From the NCBI GenBank assembly GCA_018649885.1, contig JABIHA010000035.1, positions 1 to 64,000 on the forward strand: a stretch of DNA of 64,000 bases, in the 5' to 3' direction. Below the pieces are notes generated by a model. It saw only the letters and a program-made list of their open reading frames with translations, did no database searches and had not been told where the DNA came from. Below, piece by piece: positions 31,869 to 41,448 of the stretch (positions within the stretch are counted from its first letter, which is position 1; every line of letters begins with the position of its first letter). A program made the position numbers and the translations under genes. This DNA is from Bacteriovoracaceae bacterium (GTDB lineage: Bacteria; Bdellovibrionota; Bacteriovoracia; Bacteriovoracales; Bacteriovoracaceae).

Positions 31869-34550
31869 TTACTGAGTGACGGTTTGTCGGTCGAGTTTTT
31901 GCATCACTTTTTTGCGAATATAATCACTTCCCCAGATCAGTGGAATTCCAAGCCATGCCAAGGCGTACATAGAGTAGGGCACTCGACCAGTGCCCAGTAC
32001 TCGTTGTAATGGCGGCCAGTAGAGAACGGCCCATGAAAAAACTATTTGAATGATGATTCCAGTGAGCAGAAGTTTATTTTTGAATAGGCCCATATCAAGG
32101 CCTGATTTGTAATGAAACCTTCGACCGATTAAATTGCCAATTTGCATCAGTAAAATTGTTGTCAAGGCCATGCCGGTTGCTGAATGGTATAGTGGGCTGT
32201 CTCCGGTTAAGCGCATTCCCCACTGCCATCCACCTGCTTTTAAGATCATAAAAAAGAGAGTGAAAGACCATAGACCTTCAAGTAAACCTAAGAATAAATA
32301 GCTATGAACCACCAGCCTTAAACTAAGTAGCCCTTCCTTAGAACTGCGAGGCGGTTTCTTCATCTCACCCGGGTCTGGCGGCTCTTGGCCCAAGGCCATT
32401 GATGGAATAATATCTGTCCCCAAATCAATTGATAAGATTTGAATGACAGTTAGTGCTAGGGGAATAGGAAAAAGAATATAGAGTAGGTAGGGGAGAATTT
32501 CAGGGCCATTACTGACAAGTACATAGTTAGTAAATTTTTTGATATTGGCAAAAACTGTTCTTCCCTCTTCTATGCCGGCCACAATTGAGGCCAAGTTGTC
32601 ATCTAGCAAGATAATTTGGGCCGACTCCCTGGCGACATCGGTTCCATCTTTGCCCATGGCAATACCTACATCGGCTGCTTTTAAGGCCGGAGCATCATTG
32701 ACTCCGTCACCGGTCATGGCCACAACCTTATCTAGTATTTTTAGAGCAGAAATAATTTTCATCTTCTGTTCAGGAGTACTCCTGGCAAAAACTCGAACTC
32801 CTGATTTCAGATTTTCAATTAATTGGACTTCACTCATAGTATCAAGTTGATGACCCGTTAGAATAAGTGAATCTCCACAATCAGAATCTAAAATCCCACA
32901 TTTTTTTGCAACAGCTACCGCTGTATCGGGGTGATCACCAGTAATGAGGATAAAGTCAATTCCAGCAACCTTGGCCTGAGCAATGGATTTCTCAACTCCA
33001 TCACGTAATGGATCTTCAAGGCCCATGAATCCAAGAAAGATTAAATCTTTTTCCATTTGATCTTGATTATTAAAGTCATCTTTAGCGCTGCATTCACGGT
33101 AGGCAAAACTGATAACTCTCATTCCCTGCTTTGCTGTTTCTTTAAGTATTTTATCAAATATTTGATAATCACTTTCACTAAGCTCAGATAACTGTCCTGC
33201 ACAATTTTTGTATTTTAGAAGTGGGCGAACATCTTCCCAAGCACCTTTGACAGAAAAATAAGTCTTTCCCCTGATTTTTCCAATTCCAGCAGCTCTTCTT
33301 TTTTCAGTATCAAAAGGAAAAATTTTGATAGAGGGAAAAGGGGCATCCTTTGAGCTTTCTTGAAGACTTTGCCACTTTTTATTTAAGGCCACATCTAAGG
33401 GGTCACCTGTGATTTTTTGTCCACCATCTTGGAGGTGAACATCACAAGACAGTAGTGCCATTTCAAGCACTTCATTTTGATCAATGCCCTCAATACTGTT
33501 TCCACTGTGGTCAAGAATTTGGGCCACTCTTAGTTTGTTTTGAGTTATTGTTCCCGTTTTATCGGTACATATGACCTCAACACTTCCAAGGGCCTCGACG
33601 GCCTCCATTCCTTTTACTAGAACTTGTCGCTTGGCCATACGTTTAGCACCCATGGCCAAGGCCAGGGTAAATGTGGGAAGTAGCCCTTCTGGTACATTGG
33701 CAACAATAATGCCCATCATAAATACTAAGTTCACCCATAAGGGGCGGCCGGTGAACATGCCATAGATGAAAAAAACAAGTCCCATACTCACTGCAATGGC
33801 CGTTAAAATGCGAACCATGTGTGCTGTTTCTTTTTCAAGAGGTGATGGGGGTCTTGTCATGGTTTGCGATAGCTGAGCAATTTTTCCAAATTCGGTGCGC
33901 AGGCCTGTGGCAAAAACTACTGCTTTACCACTTCCTTTGAGAATACTACAACCTGCAAAGATTATATTATTTGAATCTTGTAGTCGCTTTGAGCAGGGGG
34001 CAGAAATGGCCCTAATAGCAAGAGATTCGCCGGTAAGTGAGGCGTTATTTAAAACCAAATCATTACTCTGTATTATGCGCGCATCGGCTGGTACCCTGAG
34101 ACCTTCACTTACTTGCAGGATATCTCCGGGAACGATTTCTTCAACATCGATTTCACTCTCAATACCTTCTCGAATGACATTGACTGTTAGAGGAATAAAT
34201 TTTTCTAAGACCTCCATCATTTGTTCCGCCCGGTATTCTTGAAAAAAGGCGAAAAGAGCATTGAGAATACTAACACCAAATAGGGCGTACCCTAATATAT
34301 CCATGCCCTCATCACTTTTAATTGAATGGGCAAAAAAACAGATTCCTCCTGAAACAAATAATAAGATAGTGAAAAAATTAGTAAATTGTTTAAAAAGAAC
34401 CTTAAGCATCACATATTTATTTTTTACTTTTAATGTATTTTTTCCCACTTCCCTTAGACGTTCGCTGACTTCACCAGAGCTGAGTCCATCCGGTCTGCTC
34501 CCTAAGGACCTGTAGACAAGAGGTATTTGGACTCCTTGAATTTGTTTCAT
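31869..34550 (-). CDS. P-type ATPase of the Na+,K+-ATPase-like (P2C) type
   Basis: The 893-aa pump has TGES (173-176), the phosphorylated Asp330 in ICTDKTGTIT, and the hinge TGDGVNDAPALKAADVGIAMG-type region. M4 is ANVPEGLLPT, where PEGLL is diagnostic of Na+,K+/H+,K+ pumps rather than Ca2+ pumps (PEGLP). M5 reads NYVLVSNGPEILPY and M6 LSIDLGTDIIP, keeping the Ser, Asn, Glu and both Asp cation ligands of the animal enzyme. The M8 Asp of the third Na+ site appears as Asn (LLMQIGNLIG). Its ATG overlaps the stop of the double USP gene, so it is the second gene of that operon. No beta subunit is visible. Confidence 0.88.
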   Translation of the reverse strand: MKQIQGVQIPLVYRSLGSRPDGLSSGEVSERLREVGKNTLKVKNKYVMLKVLFKQFTNFFTILLFVSGGICFFAHSIKSDEGMDILGYALFGVSILNALFAFFQEYRAEQMMEVLEKFIPLTVNVIREGIESEIDVEEIVPGDILQVSEGLRVPADARIIQSNDLVLNNASLTGESLAIRAISAPCSKRLQDSNNIIFAGCSILKGSGKAVVFATGLRTEFGKIAQLSQTMTRPPSPLEKETAHMVRILTAIAVSMGLVFFIYGMFTGRPLWVNLVFMMGIIVANVPEGLLPTFTLALAMGAKRMAKRQVLVKGMEAVEALGSVEVICTDKTGTITQNKLRVAQILDHSGNSIEGIDQNEVLEMALLSCDVHLQDGGQKITGDPLDVALNKKWQSLQESSKDAPFPSIKIFPFDTEKRRAAGIGKIRGKTYFSVKGAWEDVRPLLKYKNCAGQLSELSESDYQIFDKILKETAKQGMRVISFAYRECSAKDDFNNQDQMEKDLIFLGFMGLEDPLRDGVEKSIAQAKVAGIDFILITGDHPDTAVAVAKKCGILDSDCGDSLILTGHQLDTMSEVQLIENLKSGVRVFARSTPEQKMKIISALKILDKVVAMTGDGVNDAPALKAADVGIAMGKDGTDVARESAQIILLDDNLASIVAGIEEGRTVFANIKKFTNYVLVSNGPEILPYLLYILFPIPLALTVIQILSIDLGTDIIPSMALGQEPPDPGEMKKPPRSSKEGLLSLRLVVHSYLFLGLLEGLWSFTLFFMILKAGGWQWGMRLTGDSPLYHSATGMALTTILLMQIGNLIGRRFHYKSGLDMGLFKNKLLLTGIIIQIVFSWAVLYWPPLQRVLGTGRVPYSMYALAWLGIPLIWGSDYIRKKVMQKLDRQTVTQ

Positions 34551-35392
34551 TTATCACTCGTATGATATAAGGCCACATCACAATTACTTCGTCTCAAAAT
34601 TTGCTCAAAAAGATTACCGAAAAAAGAATGGCGGTTTAGATAAGAGTCAGGAGCTCCCATGAAAATTAAATCAGAATGCCATTTATTAGCAAAGAGAATA
34701 ACTTCTTTTGATAAGCTATTTGACAGCTGAGCATGAGTTTTTATTTGATGATCCCCTAAATCTAAGGAAGCTTTCATAAAACTAGACACCTCTTCTAAAT
34801 CTTGAAGAGACTTTTTCCTAAAACGTTCGGCCCTTTTAGGTGATAAATTTCGAAAAAAAAGAGAAAATAATTTTTTTATGTGAAGTAATCTCAGCTCACT
34901 AATGCCAGGGGCAAATCCTTTCAAAATAGAAGATGCTTGTTGCAAGTGCAGGTGATTTTTGGCAGTAGGGATTAAGATATTTTTGGCCACGCCCAGAAGA
35001 CCTGGACGTGTTACACGGAAAATAATTGTGGAAAAGGACTTGTTTTTGATCAACAGCTTTTCAGCAATAGAGCCAGATAAAAAGCCTTTTAAATGACCAT
35101 GAGATCTGGCTCCGGCGATTAAAAAGCATTGAGAATTTTGTGGGAGATGGTTGATAATAGAGCTGCTGACATTGCCTTTAAGAGGAAGAATGCTTACAAA
35201 TGGTTCAAGATTTCGCTGTTCAACTTCATCCACAAGTGCTTTTAGTTTTTCATCAAATTTTGAGCGCGACATTTTCCCGTCTTCTACATAGAGAATGTGA
35301 AGTTCTTTAACACCAATATTTGTGGCCATATTCATAGCATAGCGGGCAACCCAGTCACTGTGGAGTGAGCCATCGTAGGCCAAATAAATCAT
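34547..35392 (-). CDS. double universal-stress-protein domain protein
   Basis: I start at ATG 35392 (MIYLAYDGS), ten bases after a perfect AGGAGG; the upstream ATGs at 35434 and 35401 have no or too close a site. Two tandem USP domains: the first with YLAYDGSLHSDWVARYA and the ATP-loop-like AGARSHGHLKGFLSGSIAEKL, the second with NILIPTAKNHLHLQQ and FMGAPDSYLNRHSFFGNLFEQILRR. The GxxxxG(S/x)xxxx(L) nucleotide loop is kept in the first but altered in the second. It overlaps the ATPase gene (ATGA), which suggests it senses or tunes pump activity in stress. Confidence 0.85.
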   Translation of the reverse strand: MIYLAYDGSLHSDWVARYAMNMATNIGVKELHILYVEDGKMSRSKFDEKLKALVDEVEQRNLEPFVSILPLKGNVSSSIINHLPQNSQCFLIAGARSHGHLKGFLSGSIAEKLLIKNKSFSTIIFRVTRPGLLGVAKNILIPTAKNHLHLQQASSILKGFAPGISELRLLHIKKLFSLFFRNLSPKRAERFRKKSLQDLEEVSSFMKASLDLGDHQIKTHAQLSNSLSKEVILFANKWHSDLIFMGAPDSYLNRHSFFGNLFEQILRRSNCDVALYHTSDK

Positions 35393-35583
35393 TTGAAACA
35401 TACCTCCTAAGGTTTGCTCATATTCATTTTTCATCGCTTTGTATGGAGAATTATAACATTTTTGGTATAAGAGAGTTTTAAATTTTGTTAAGGAAATATA
35501 AGCTGGGCACCATCATCTTTTTTTAGTTGAGTCTAAAACTTTAGTACTTTAGTACTTTAGAAGGAACACTGCAGGGGAGTAAA

Positions 35584-36438
35584 TTAGAAAATTTGTCTGA
35601 TTTTTGTGACTTCCACACCGCCACAACTTTTGGGACTGCACATGGTCTCAACAAGACACGCTCGCTTTTTAGGAGAGTAAAAGCTCGGCATGCCATTTCC
35701 TCTGACCAGGATACCTTCTACAAGTCCTGATATTTTGTTGATAACAGGAGAGCCAGAACTCCCTCCAAGGGCATCAAGGTTGGCGGTAAAAAATTCGGGG
35801 TGAGCTGATTTCATCACATGGGCAACATTTATAATTTTAAGAGGGAGTCCTCCCAGATGAGTGGTCATAAATAGTGGGTCACCACTTTTTAGGTCATCAG
35901 AATAATTGAGCTCAAGGGGATCACGATCAGTGACCACTCTTTCTAACTGAGCGATGGCATAGTCATGGGATTTTGATTTATCGTACTGTCTTTTTACAAT
36001 TTTTCTACAGCGGTAAATCTGTCGGTAGTTAAAAGAAATGGAATCTTTTGTGTTTGATTTGTAGTGGTAGTCAAAGAGCCAAAAATTATTTCGGCAATCC
36101 ATAGTGCTACCAAGACAGTGTCCTGCTGTTAGAATTAAGTCCCGGTCAATTAGAAAACCTGTACAGAGTCCACTCGCTGGCTCAGCTGCAAAAGGGTGAT
36201 CAGAGCAGACTTTGAAACGTGACTCGAAGTTTAGATCATTTAAATAAAAATAGTCGCCCTTCATGGAGTAGTTGAGATGACTCTGGTAGACCATGACTGC
36301 TGTGGCAGAGATCGCTTTTTTGTAAATGCCAGATTTTAGGTCATAGGGTTGCATTCTATTATCCGGTGGATAAATAACTTGCTGTCCAAAAACAGCACCA
36401 AACTGAAAAATGGTAGCGATCAAAAAAGTCACTGGCAT
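35584..36438 (-). CDS. secreted trypsin-like serine protease
   Basis: Signal peptide MPVTFLIATIFQFGAVFG. The triad is H107 in LTAGHC, D159 in KSHDYAIAQL and S228 in GGSSGSP. The GSSGSP form and the lack of a propeptide with an RIVGG start resemble glutamyl-endopeptidase/V8-like secreted proteases. Cys pairs (CSDHPF/CTGF; CLGST/CRNN) suggest disulphides. AAAGG precedes the ATG. It is divergent from the ATP-grasp gene by 39 bp, so the two promoters overlap. Confidence 0.88.
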   Translation of the reverse strand: MPVTFLIATIFQFGAVFGQQVIYPPDNRMQPYDLKSGIYKKAISATAVMVYQSHLNYSMKGDYFYLNDLNFESRFKVCSDHPFAAEPASGLCTGFLIDRDLILTAGHCLGSTMDCRNNFWLFDYHYKSNTKDSISFNYRQIYRCRKIVKRQYDKSKSHDYAIAQLERVVTDRDPLELNYSDDLKSGDPLFMTTHLGGLPLKIINVAHVMKSAHPEFFTANLDALGGSSGSPVINKISGLVEGILVRGNGMPSFYSPKKRACLVETMCSPKSCGGVEVTKIRQIF

Positions 36439-36477
36439 CCTTTTGCCTGATTATAAAAGCTTTGCTACATTTTGCCC

Positions 36478-37335
36478 ATGAAATTGGCCTTCCTTATATG
36501 TAGCGATTTATCTGGGTTTTTCGTCGATGATAACCTAGCGATAACACTTCTCAAAGAACGTGGCATCGCGGTGGATCCTGTGGTTTGGGATGCTCCTGAC
36601 ACCAATTGGGGCAATTACGATGCGGTGATCATTCGTTCTACATGGGATTACACCAAAAAGATTCATGAGTTTATTAAAGTGCTAAAGACCATTCATAACA
36701 GTGGGGTGAAACTGTTAAATGAGCTGGAAACTGTTGCATGGAATTACGATAAGAACTATCTGAGTGAACTAGGAGAAAAGGGGGTCTCTGTTATCCCTAC
36801 AAGATTTGATCTAACTCTTGATCGTCTTGGTGAGGCCTTTGATATATTTGAGTGTCAAAAAATTATTGTCAAACCTACTATTGGGGCAGGAAGTGATAAG
36901 ACCTATCCCCTTGAAGTGGCCCAAGTTGAACAGATGATGCCACAAATGGCCTTTGACTTTGAAAATACTCCCTTTATGGTCCAGCCTTTTATTGAAGAGG
37001 TCATTACTGTCGGTGAGTACTCTGCCCATTTTTTTGATTGCAATTTTTCACACGCCATAACAAAAACTCCTAAAAAAGGTGATTACCGGGTTCAAGAAGA
37101 GCATGGTGGAATACTCGAAGCAGTTGTTGCCACTAAGGAGCTTACCCAACTTTCAAAAAAGGCCATTGAGTGCGCACCTGGTAGTCCTTTATACGCAAGG
37201 GTGGATTGGTTATACAAAAATGATCAGTGGCTTTTAATGGAGCTTGAACTGATTGAGCCAGCACTGTACCTTAGTCTTCATCCTGAAGCTCCAGCTAACT
37301 TTGTGCAGGCCCTTTTAAAGAGAGTAAAGCTCTAA
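36478..37335 (+). CDS. ATP-grasp ligase-like protein
   Basis: The chain follows the RimK/glutathione-synthetase-like ATP-grasp layout: an N-terminal pre-ATP-grasp part (DAVIIRSTWDYTKK), NELETVAWNYDKNYL, the ATP-binding strand KIIVKPTIGAGSDKT, PFMVQPFIEEV, and the Mg-binding end ARVDWLYKNDQWLLMELELIEP. The I-R-S-T-W-D-Y element is characteristic of a group that includes DcsG-like cyclo-ligases. It forms an amide or peptide-like bond with ATP; the acids and amines joined are unknown. The start is the ATG at 36478; the TTG two codons earlier is less likely. Confidence 0.82.
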   Translation: MKLAFLICSDLSGFFVDDNLAITLLKERGIAVDPVVWDAPDTNWGNYDAVIIRSTWDYTKKIHEFIKVLKTIHNSGVKLLNELETVAWNYDKNYLSELGEKGVSVIPTRFDLTLDRLGEAFDIFECQKIIVKPTIGAGSDKTYPLEVAQVEQMMPQMAFDFENTPFMVQPFIEEVITVGEYSAHFFDCNFSHAITKTPKKGDYRVQEEHGGILEAVVATKELTQLSKKAIECAPGSPLYARVDWLYKNDQWLLMELELIEPALYLSLHPEAPANFVQALLKRVKL

Positions 37336-37475
37336 GAAAATTAAGGGCAGATACTTCAGTGGCCGTTTCATCACTGACGTTTCCTCCGAGGTAGGTAATT
37401 GTAAAAACTACCAATAAAATCCTTAAAGCTTTGGTTTGTTTTACAAAATATTGCACCTTGGATAGTGTGTAAACC

Positions 37476-38699
37476 ATGCTTAAAAAAATAACATTACTTT
37501 TTATTTTTGTTTCTTCTATGAATTTATTCTCTCATGAAGTTAAACTTGGAATCGATCGTCTACAAAACCCTGAGATTTTAAAAAGTTTAGAAGGTAAGCG
37601 AATTGGAATGCTGATTCACAGGGCCTCAATCAACTCTGAAGGGAAACACTTGATTGATCTAGTTAGCGAAAGTGAATTACTAAAGGGCTCTTTAATATTT
37701 ACTCCTGAACACGGACTTCGTGGCGAGGGAGATGATTTTATGGAAGATGGTGTAGATCAAAAATCAAAGCTTCCTTATTACTCGCTTTATACAAAAAAAA
37801 GAAAGGGACCTTTAAAAGAGCATTTAGATAAAATTGATGTATTACTTGTAGACCTTCAAGATGTGGGGGTGAGATATTATACCTACGTTTCAACTCTCTC
37901 ACTAGTTCTTGAAAAGATAAGCTCCTTCAAATCAAAGGTGAAAGTCATTGTACTCGATAGACCCAATCCCATTGGAGGAGAAGTTGTATCAGGTCCAATA
38001 CTAAGTGAATCCCTCATAGGTCCATTAATGGCCTATCTTCCAATTCCTTTTCAGCATGGAATGACTATTGGAGAGCTAGGAGAGTATATAGTTCAATTAA
38101 AAAAATTAGAGGTTGATTATTCAGTGGTAAAAATGAAAGGGTGGCACAGACAGATGAAATGGTCTGATACCTCACTACTATGGACAGCCTCATCTCCTGC
38201 ACTTCCCTCTATATTGCAAGTGGAACTCTATTCATTATTTGGTCTGTTTGAGTCCTTTAATTTAGCAGTAGGCAGGGGAGTCACCAATGGAATGGCCTTT
38301 AAAATCTATGGAGCTCCTTGGATTGAAGGCCATCAAGCGAGTGCACTCGTAGAGAAATTGAATTCTCTCAATCTTTTTGGACTTAAGTTTTTTTCTGTTT
38401 CTTGGATTCCTACCAGAAGAGAATATCTAGGGCAAAATTGTCATGGCCTTAGAGTTGAGTATGATTCCACCATTCATTTATCAAATCCTTTCAAAATTAC
38501 TTGGGAAGTTGCCAGCACCTTGATTCAATTTTTTGGAGATAAGCTCCGCTTTAAAAGAACAACTCCACTTATGATAGGAGATGATCTTGTTTTTAGAGCG
38601 CTAGGGACTCAGAGTTTCTCATTTGCTAGGAGTTTATATGGTGATCAGTTATCTAAATTTAAAAGCGAGCGGCAGCGGTTTTTAATTTACCCAAATTAA
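37476..38699 (+). CDS. namZ: exo-beta-N-acetylmuramidase NamZ-like (DUF1343)
   Basis: The family's signature blocks are all present: FTPEHGLRGEGDD, LLVDLQDVGVRYYTY, VLDRPNPIGGEVVSGP, and FQHGMTIGELGEY, then SPALPS. At 407 aa with a signal peptide (ITLLFIFVSSMNLFS) it matches NamZ (GH171), which releases MurNAc from the non-reducing end of peptidoglycan fragments. In a predator this would help consume prey or recycle own murein. It shares a neighbourhood with the Amidase_3 gene at 39578-40339 on the other strand. Confidence 0.9.
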   Translation: MLKKITLLFIFVSSMNLFSHEVKLGIDRLQNPEILKSLEGKRIGMLIHRASINSEGKHLIDLVSESELLKGSLIFTPEHGLRGEGDDFMEDGVDQKSKLPYYSLYTKKRKGPLKEHLDKIDVLLVDLQDVGVRYYTYVSTLSLVLEKISSFKSKVKVIVLDRPNPIGGEVVSGPILSESLIGPLMAYLPIPFQHGMTIGELGEYIVQLKKLEVDYSVVKMKGWHRQMKWSDTSLLWTASSPALPSILQVELYSLFGLFESFNLAVGRGVTNGMAFKIYGAPWIEGHQASALVEKLNSLNLFGLKFFSVSWIPTRREYLGQNCHGLRVEYDSTIHLSNPFKITWEVASTLIQFFGDKLRFKRTTPLMIGDDLVFRALGTQSFSFARSLYGDQLSKFKSERQRFLIYPN

Positions 38700-38709
38700 G
38701 TAGAACTTG

Positions 38710-39552
38710 TCAGTGCGAACTAACCCACTGATTAATTTGTTCTACAACTTTTTCGGAGGATTTAATCCAACCAAAGTGGGCGGAACCCTGAAGCTCGGCA
38801 ATCATTAAATTATTATGGGTAGAATTTTTTGAACCTATTTTTGATATGAGAAGATCTACAGCTTTTGGTGGAGCGAAGATATCTCCTTTAATAGATATGG
38901 CCAAAATGGGGATGTCTAGATCTTTTAAACTTTGATCGTAATCTATCCCACAACCACTGAGTTTGTATCTCCCAGTTCTTCCATTAAATGACCAATCTCT
39001 CATGACAGAAACGGCTTCTTGTCCCCCAAAGCCTAATTTCCTTCCAGGGAAATGACCTACGATTTTTGAAATTTGGTAGGCCAAATGCGTTCCACCTAAT
39101 ATCGCTAGGTTTTTGGGGAAACTCCATCCTTTATAGTGAACTAGGCATGCTGCCACTAGGATTAGTCCCTTGGCACTCTTGGGATGTTGAGAGAGATAGA
39201 GCGCGCTGAGCTGACCGCCAAGGCTGTGGCCACATAGATACAGCGGAAGACCATCAAAAGTTGAACCAGCAAGCTCGACATACGCCGGCAGGTCATATTT
39301 TAGGAAGTGGGCGTAGCCGAAGTCCACATTTCTCCCGGGCCTAATACTACTTGAGTCGATTCCTCTAAGCTCGAAATTGATTACATGAAATCCTGCTTCT
39401 GACAATTTCTGGGCAAATGGACGGTATAGCTTTCTAGGAACTCCCATGGCCGGAAGGCAAACAATGACACCTTTTGGGTTTTCACAAGACGAGCGGAAAA
39501 TCTCAGCAATTGAGCTGGCACCATCGTGAGATACTACTTTGACTTCTTCCAT
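38710..39552 (-). CDS. alpha/beta hydrolase (serine aminopeptidase/lysophospholipase-like)
   Basis: Fold markers: oxyanion-side VIVCLPAMGVPRKLYRPFAQ, elbow CGHSLGGQL with the nucleophile Ser, acid in SIKGDIFAPPKAV, and His in GSAHFGWI. No signal peptide; 280 aa. The DWSFNGRTGRY segment between core and cap is typical of YheT/S33-like hydrolases. Starts 38 bp upstream... from the other gene's view it lies 25 bp downstream of the amidase reading frame region and is read in the same direction after it, so both may share a transcript. Substrate unknown. Confidence 0.78.
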   Translation of the reverse strand: MEEVKVVSHDGASSIAEIFRSSCENPKGVIVCLPAMGVPRKLYRPFAQKLSEAGFHVINFELRGIDSSSIRPGRNVDFGYAHFLKYDLPAYVELAGSTFDGLPLYLCGHSLGGQLSALYLSQHPKSAKGLILVAACLVHYKGWSFPKNLAILGGTHLAYQISKIVGHFPGRKLGFGGQEAVSVMRDWSFNGRTGRYKLSGCGIDYDQSLKDLDIPILAISIKGDIFAPPKAVDLLISKIGSKNSTHNNLMIAELQGSAHFGWIKSSEKVVEQINQWVSSH

Positions 39553-39577
39553 AACTTCTCCTGAAAAGAGTTTACCT

Positions 39578-40339
39578 TTAATCAGAGAAAAATTGAACTA
39601 CAGAATTGGTAATGGCGGTTGCAAGGAGCTTTAATCTAAGAGATCGTTTTATGGGGTCAACTAGGTTTTTAACTTCCTGTGCCTGGTTGTAATAGAATCC
39701 CTCAACAAGAGCGTGGGTGGTATCAGGAAAGTTCTTTGTTAGGTACAACTCGCGCCCATAAACACCGTCCTCATGGAGATCACTATCCCACCACCAACCT
39801 GGTCTTTCATCAATCCCGATTTCGAGTTTACTCGATATTTCATTTGTAATGCTTTGGCCTAGCTCTTTTGAGTTTTCAAAGGATAAGGCATTTTCGTCTT
39901 TTGTGATAAATACTTTTGCACTTTGAGTGATGCTATCATTGGGATAATGGGCCCGGTCTTTTTTGTAAATTGTGTCAAAATGCAGCGATAAAAATAATTG
40001 AGGTTTTTTTGAAATGCTGTAATCATATCTTGCCTTTAAATCCCCACTCAATCCATCTTCTGGTTTTATATCTGCTACTGGAAGAAGCTTCGATCTAGTT
40101 AGAAATACTTCAGCTCCTAATTCTTTTAAAAGAGGAGAAAGTACCAGGGCCAATTCCAGTGTTAGCTCTCCTTCTGTAATCATTTGATCCTCATCTGTTA
40201 GGATATATTTTTTGGAGACTAAGGCCCACTCACTAGTCCCAATATGTCCTGGGTCGATGACAATAGTCTTACCAGAAAGGACTTCAGCTCTTAGCTGAAA
40301 ACAAAGCAATATAAAAAAGATACTGATAGAGATCTTCAT
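39578..40339 (-). CDS. N-acetylmuramoyl-L-alanine amidase (Amidase_3)
   Basis: Signal peptide MKISISIFFILLCFQLRA. Zinc ligands of the Amidase_3 family: His in TIVIDPGHIG, Glu in TEGELTLEL, His in FLSLHFD; the catalytic Glu is in THALVEGFYYNQ. It cleaves the bond between MurNAc and the stem peptide in periplasmic peptidoglycan. At 253 aa there is only the catalytic domain, without AMIN or SPOR targeting modules; an insertion of about 60 residues before the last motif is longer than usual. Together with NamZ this gives both glycan-end and amide cleavage. Confidence 0.87.
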   Translation of the reverse strand: MKISISIFFILLCFQLRAEVLSGKTIVIDPGHIGTSEWALVSKKYILTDEDQMITEGELTLELALVLSPLLKELGAEVFLTRSKLLPVADIKPEDGLSGDLKARYDYSISKKPQLFLSLHFDTIYKKDRAHYPNDSITQSAKVFITKDENALSFENSKELGQSITNEISSKLEIGIDERPGWWWDSDLHEDGVYGRELYLTKNFPDTTHALVEGFYYNQAQEVKNLVDPIKRSLRLKLLATAITNSVVQFFSD

Positions 40340-40413
40340 AGAATGAATTTGGCAATTTGGTCGCCGTTAGAAAAGACGCTGCGCTTCTTCAGCAATGGTG
40401 AAATATGTAAAAA

Positions 40414-41448
40414 CTATCTTATTGGTAAGGCAAACTGTTGTATGTTCCCGTCATCAGGATGCTGAATTTCTAAAATCACATTTCTATCTTTCATGTGGGG
40501 GTGATTAATCGCATCTTCAAGGGATAGCACTGGGGTAAAACAAGCATCAATATCACAGAAAATTTGCTCCCATTCACTTTGAGTTTTCTGGGCGATTTTG
40601 GATTTAATTTGCTGGTGCTGTTTTTCATCAACGCATAGATGATGTTCTGTCAGTTCAGGTAAGTCAATTCCCATGCAGAAACGATCCCAGAATTTTTGTT
40701 CAACAGCACCTAGTGCCATGTAGAGTTGGTCTTTTGTTTTATAGACGCAGTAGTTTGGATTTTTGCCTCCCAAAATATCGTATAATCCAGATTTTGGCGC
40801 TTGGAGATCTGCTAGTGCAAGAGGGGAGAGAAAAAGCATTCCCTCTAGCATTGAGACATCAAAGTAGCATGATTGTTTTTTTACTTTAGAAGAGAAAAGT
40901 CCTGTTAGTACTGCGATCACTGCCCAGAGAGATCCACCTGCAATATCTGCAAGCTGAGATTTTGGCACTGTTGGTCTGTTGTCTTCATCTAAAATTTGAC
41001 CAAGAAGACCTGAAAGCGCCAAGTAATTTATGTCGTGGCCTGCTTTTTTTGAAAGAGGACCAGTTTGCCCATACCCACTTATTGAGCAGTAAACAAGTTG
41101 GGGGTTTAACTCTTTTAATGTTTCGAAGTCAATCCCAAGACTCTTCACTACTCCGGGTCTAAAGCCTTCAATGACCACGTCTGATGATTTGACCAAATCG
41201 TAAAATACTTCAAGATCACCTCGGTCTTTGAGGTTGAGAGCTCGGTAGTTCTTATTGCGATTGAGAGTAAGAAAGCTATAGGAATTCTTATTTTTGATCG
41301 GAGGAATATGTCTGATGTAATCACCACTTTCTCTATCTTCAATTTTAATAATCTCTGCACCCAGATCACTTAAAATCGTTGTAGCGTAGGGTCCTGGCAG
41401 AAGTCTTGTAAGATCTAATACCTTGATGCCCTCTAGTATTTTATTCAT
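40414..41448 (-). CDS. CaiB/BaiF-family protein, alpha-methylacyl-CoA racemase-like
   Basis: The N-terminus (VLDLTRLLPGPYATTILSDL followed by GAEIIKIE) is the family III CoA-transferase signature. The GHDINYLALSG motif and LADIAGGSL carry the His and Asp that act as the two bases in alpha-methylacyl-CoA racemase, which argues for racemase rather than CoA transfer. 344 aa, slightly short of the roughly 380 of the human enzyme. It overlaps the upstream bifunctional beta-oxidation gene by four bases, so it likely makes 2-methylacyl-CoA epimers accessible to that pathway. Confidence 0.85.
   Translation of the reverse strand: MNKILEGIKVLDLTRLLPGPYATTILSDLGAEIIKIEDRESGDYIRHIPPIKNKNSYSFLTLNRNKNYRALNLKDRGDLEVFYDLVKSSDVVIEGFRPGVVKSLGIDFETLKELNPQLVYCSISGYGQTGPLSKKAGHDINYLALSGLLGQILDEDNRPTVPKSQLADIAGGSLWAVIAVLTGLFSSKVKKQSCYFDVSMLEGMLFLSPLALADLQAPKSGLYDILGGKNPNYCVYKTKDQLYMALGAVEQKFWDRFCMGIDLPELTEHHLCVDEKQHQQIKSKIAQKTQSEWEQIFCDIDACFTPVLSLEDAINHPHMKDRNVILEIQHPDDGNIQQFALPIR

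Noticed and set aside
35537-35561. Three copies of an 8-bp unit (TACTTTAG)
   Set aside because: Too short and intergenic; no gene or structure depends on it.
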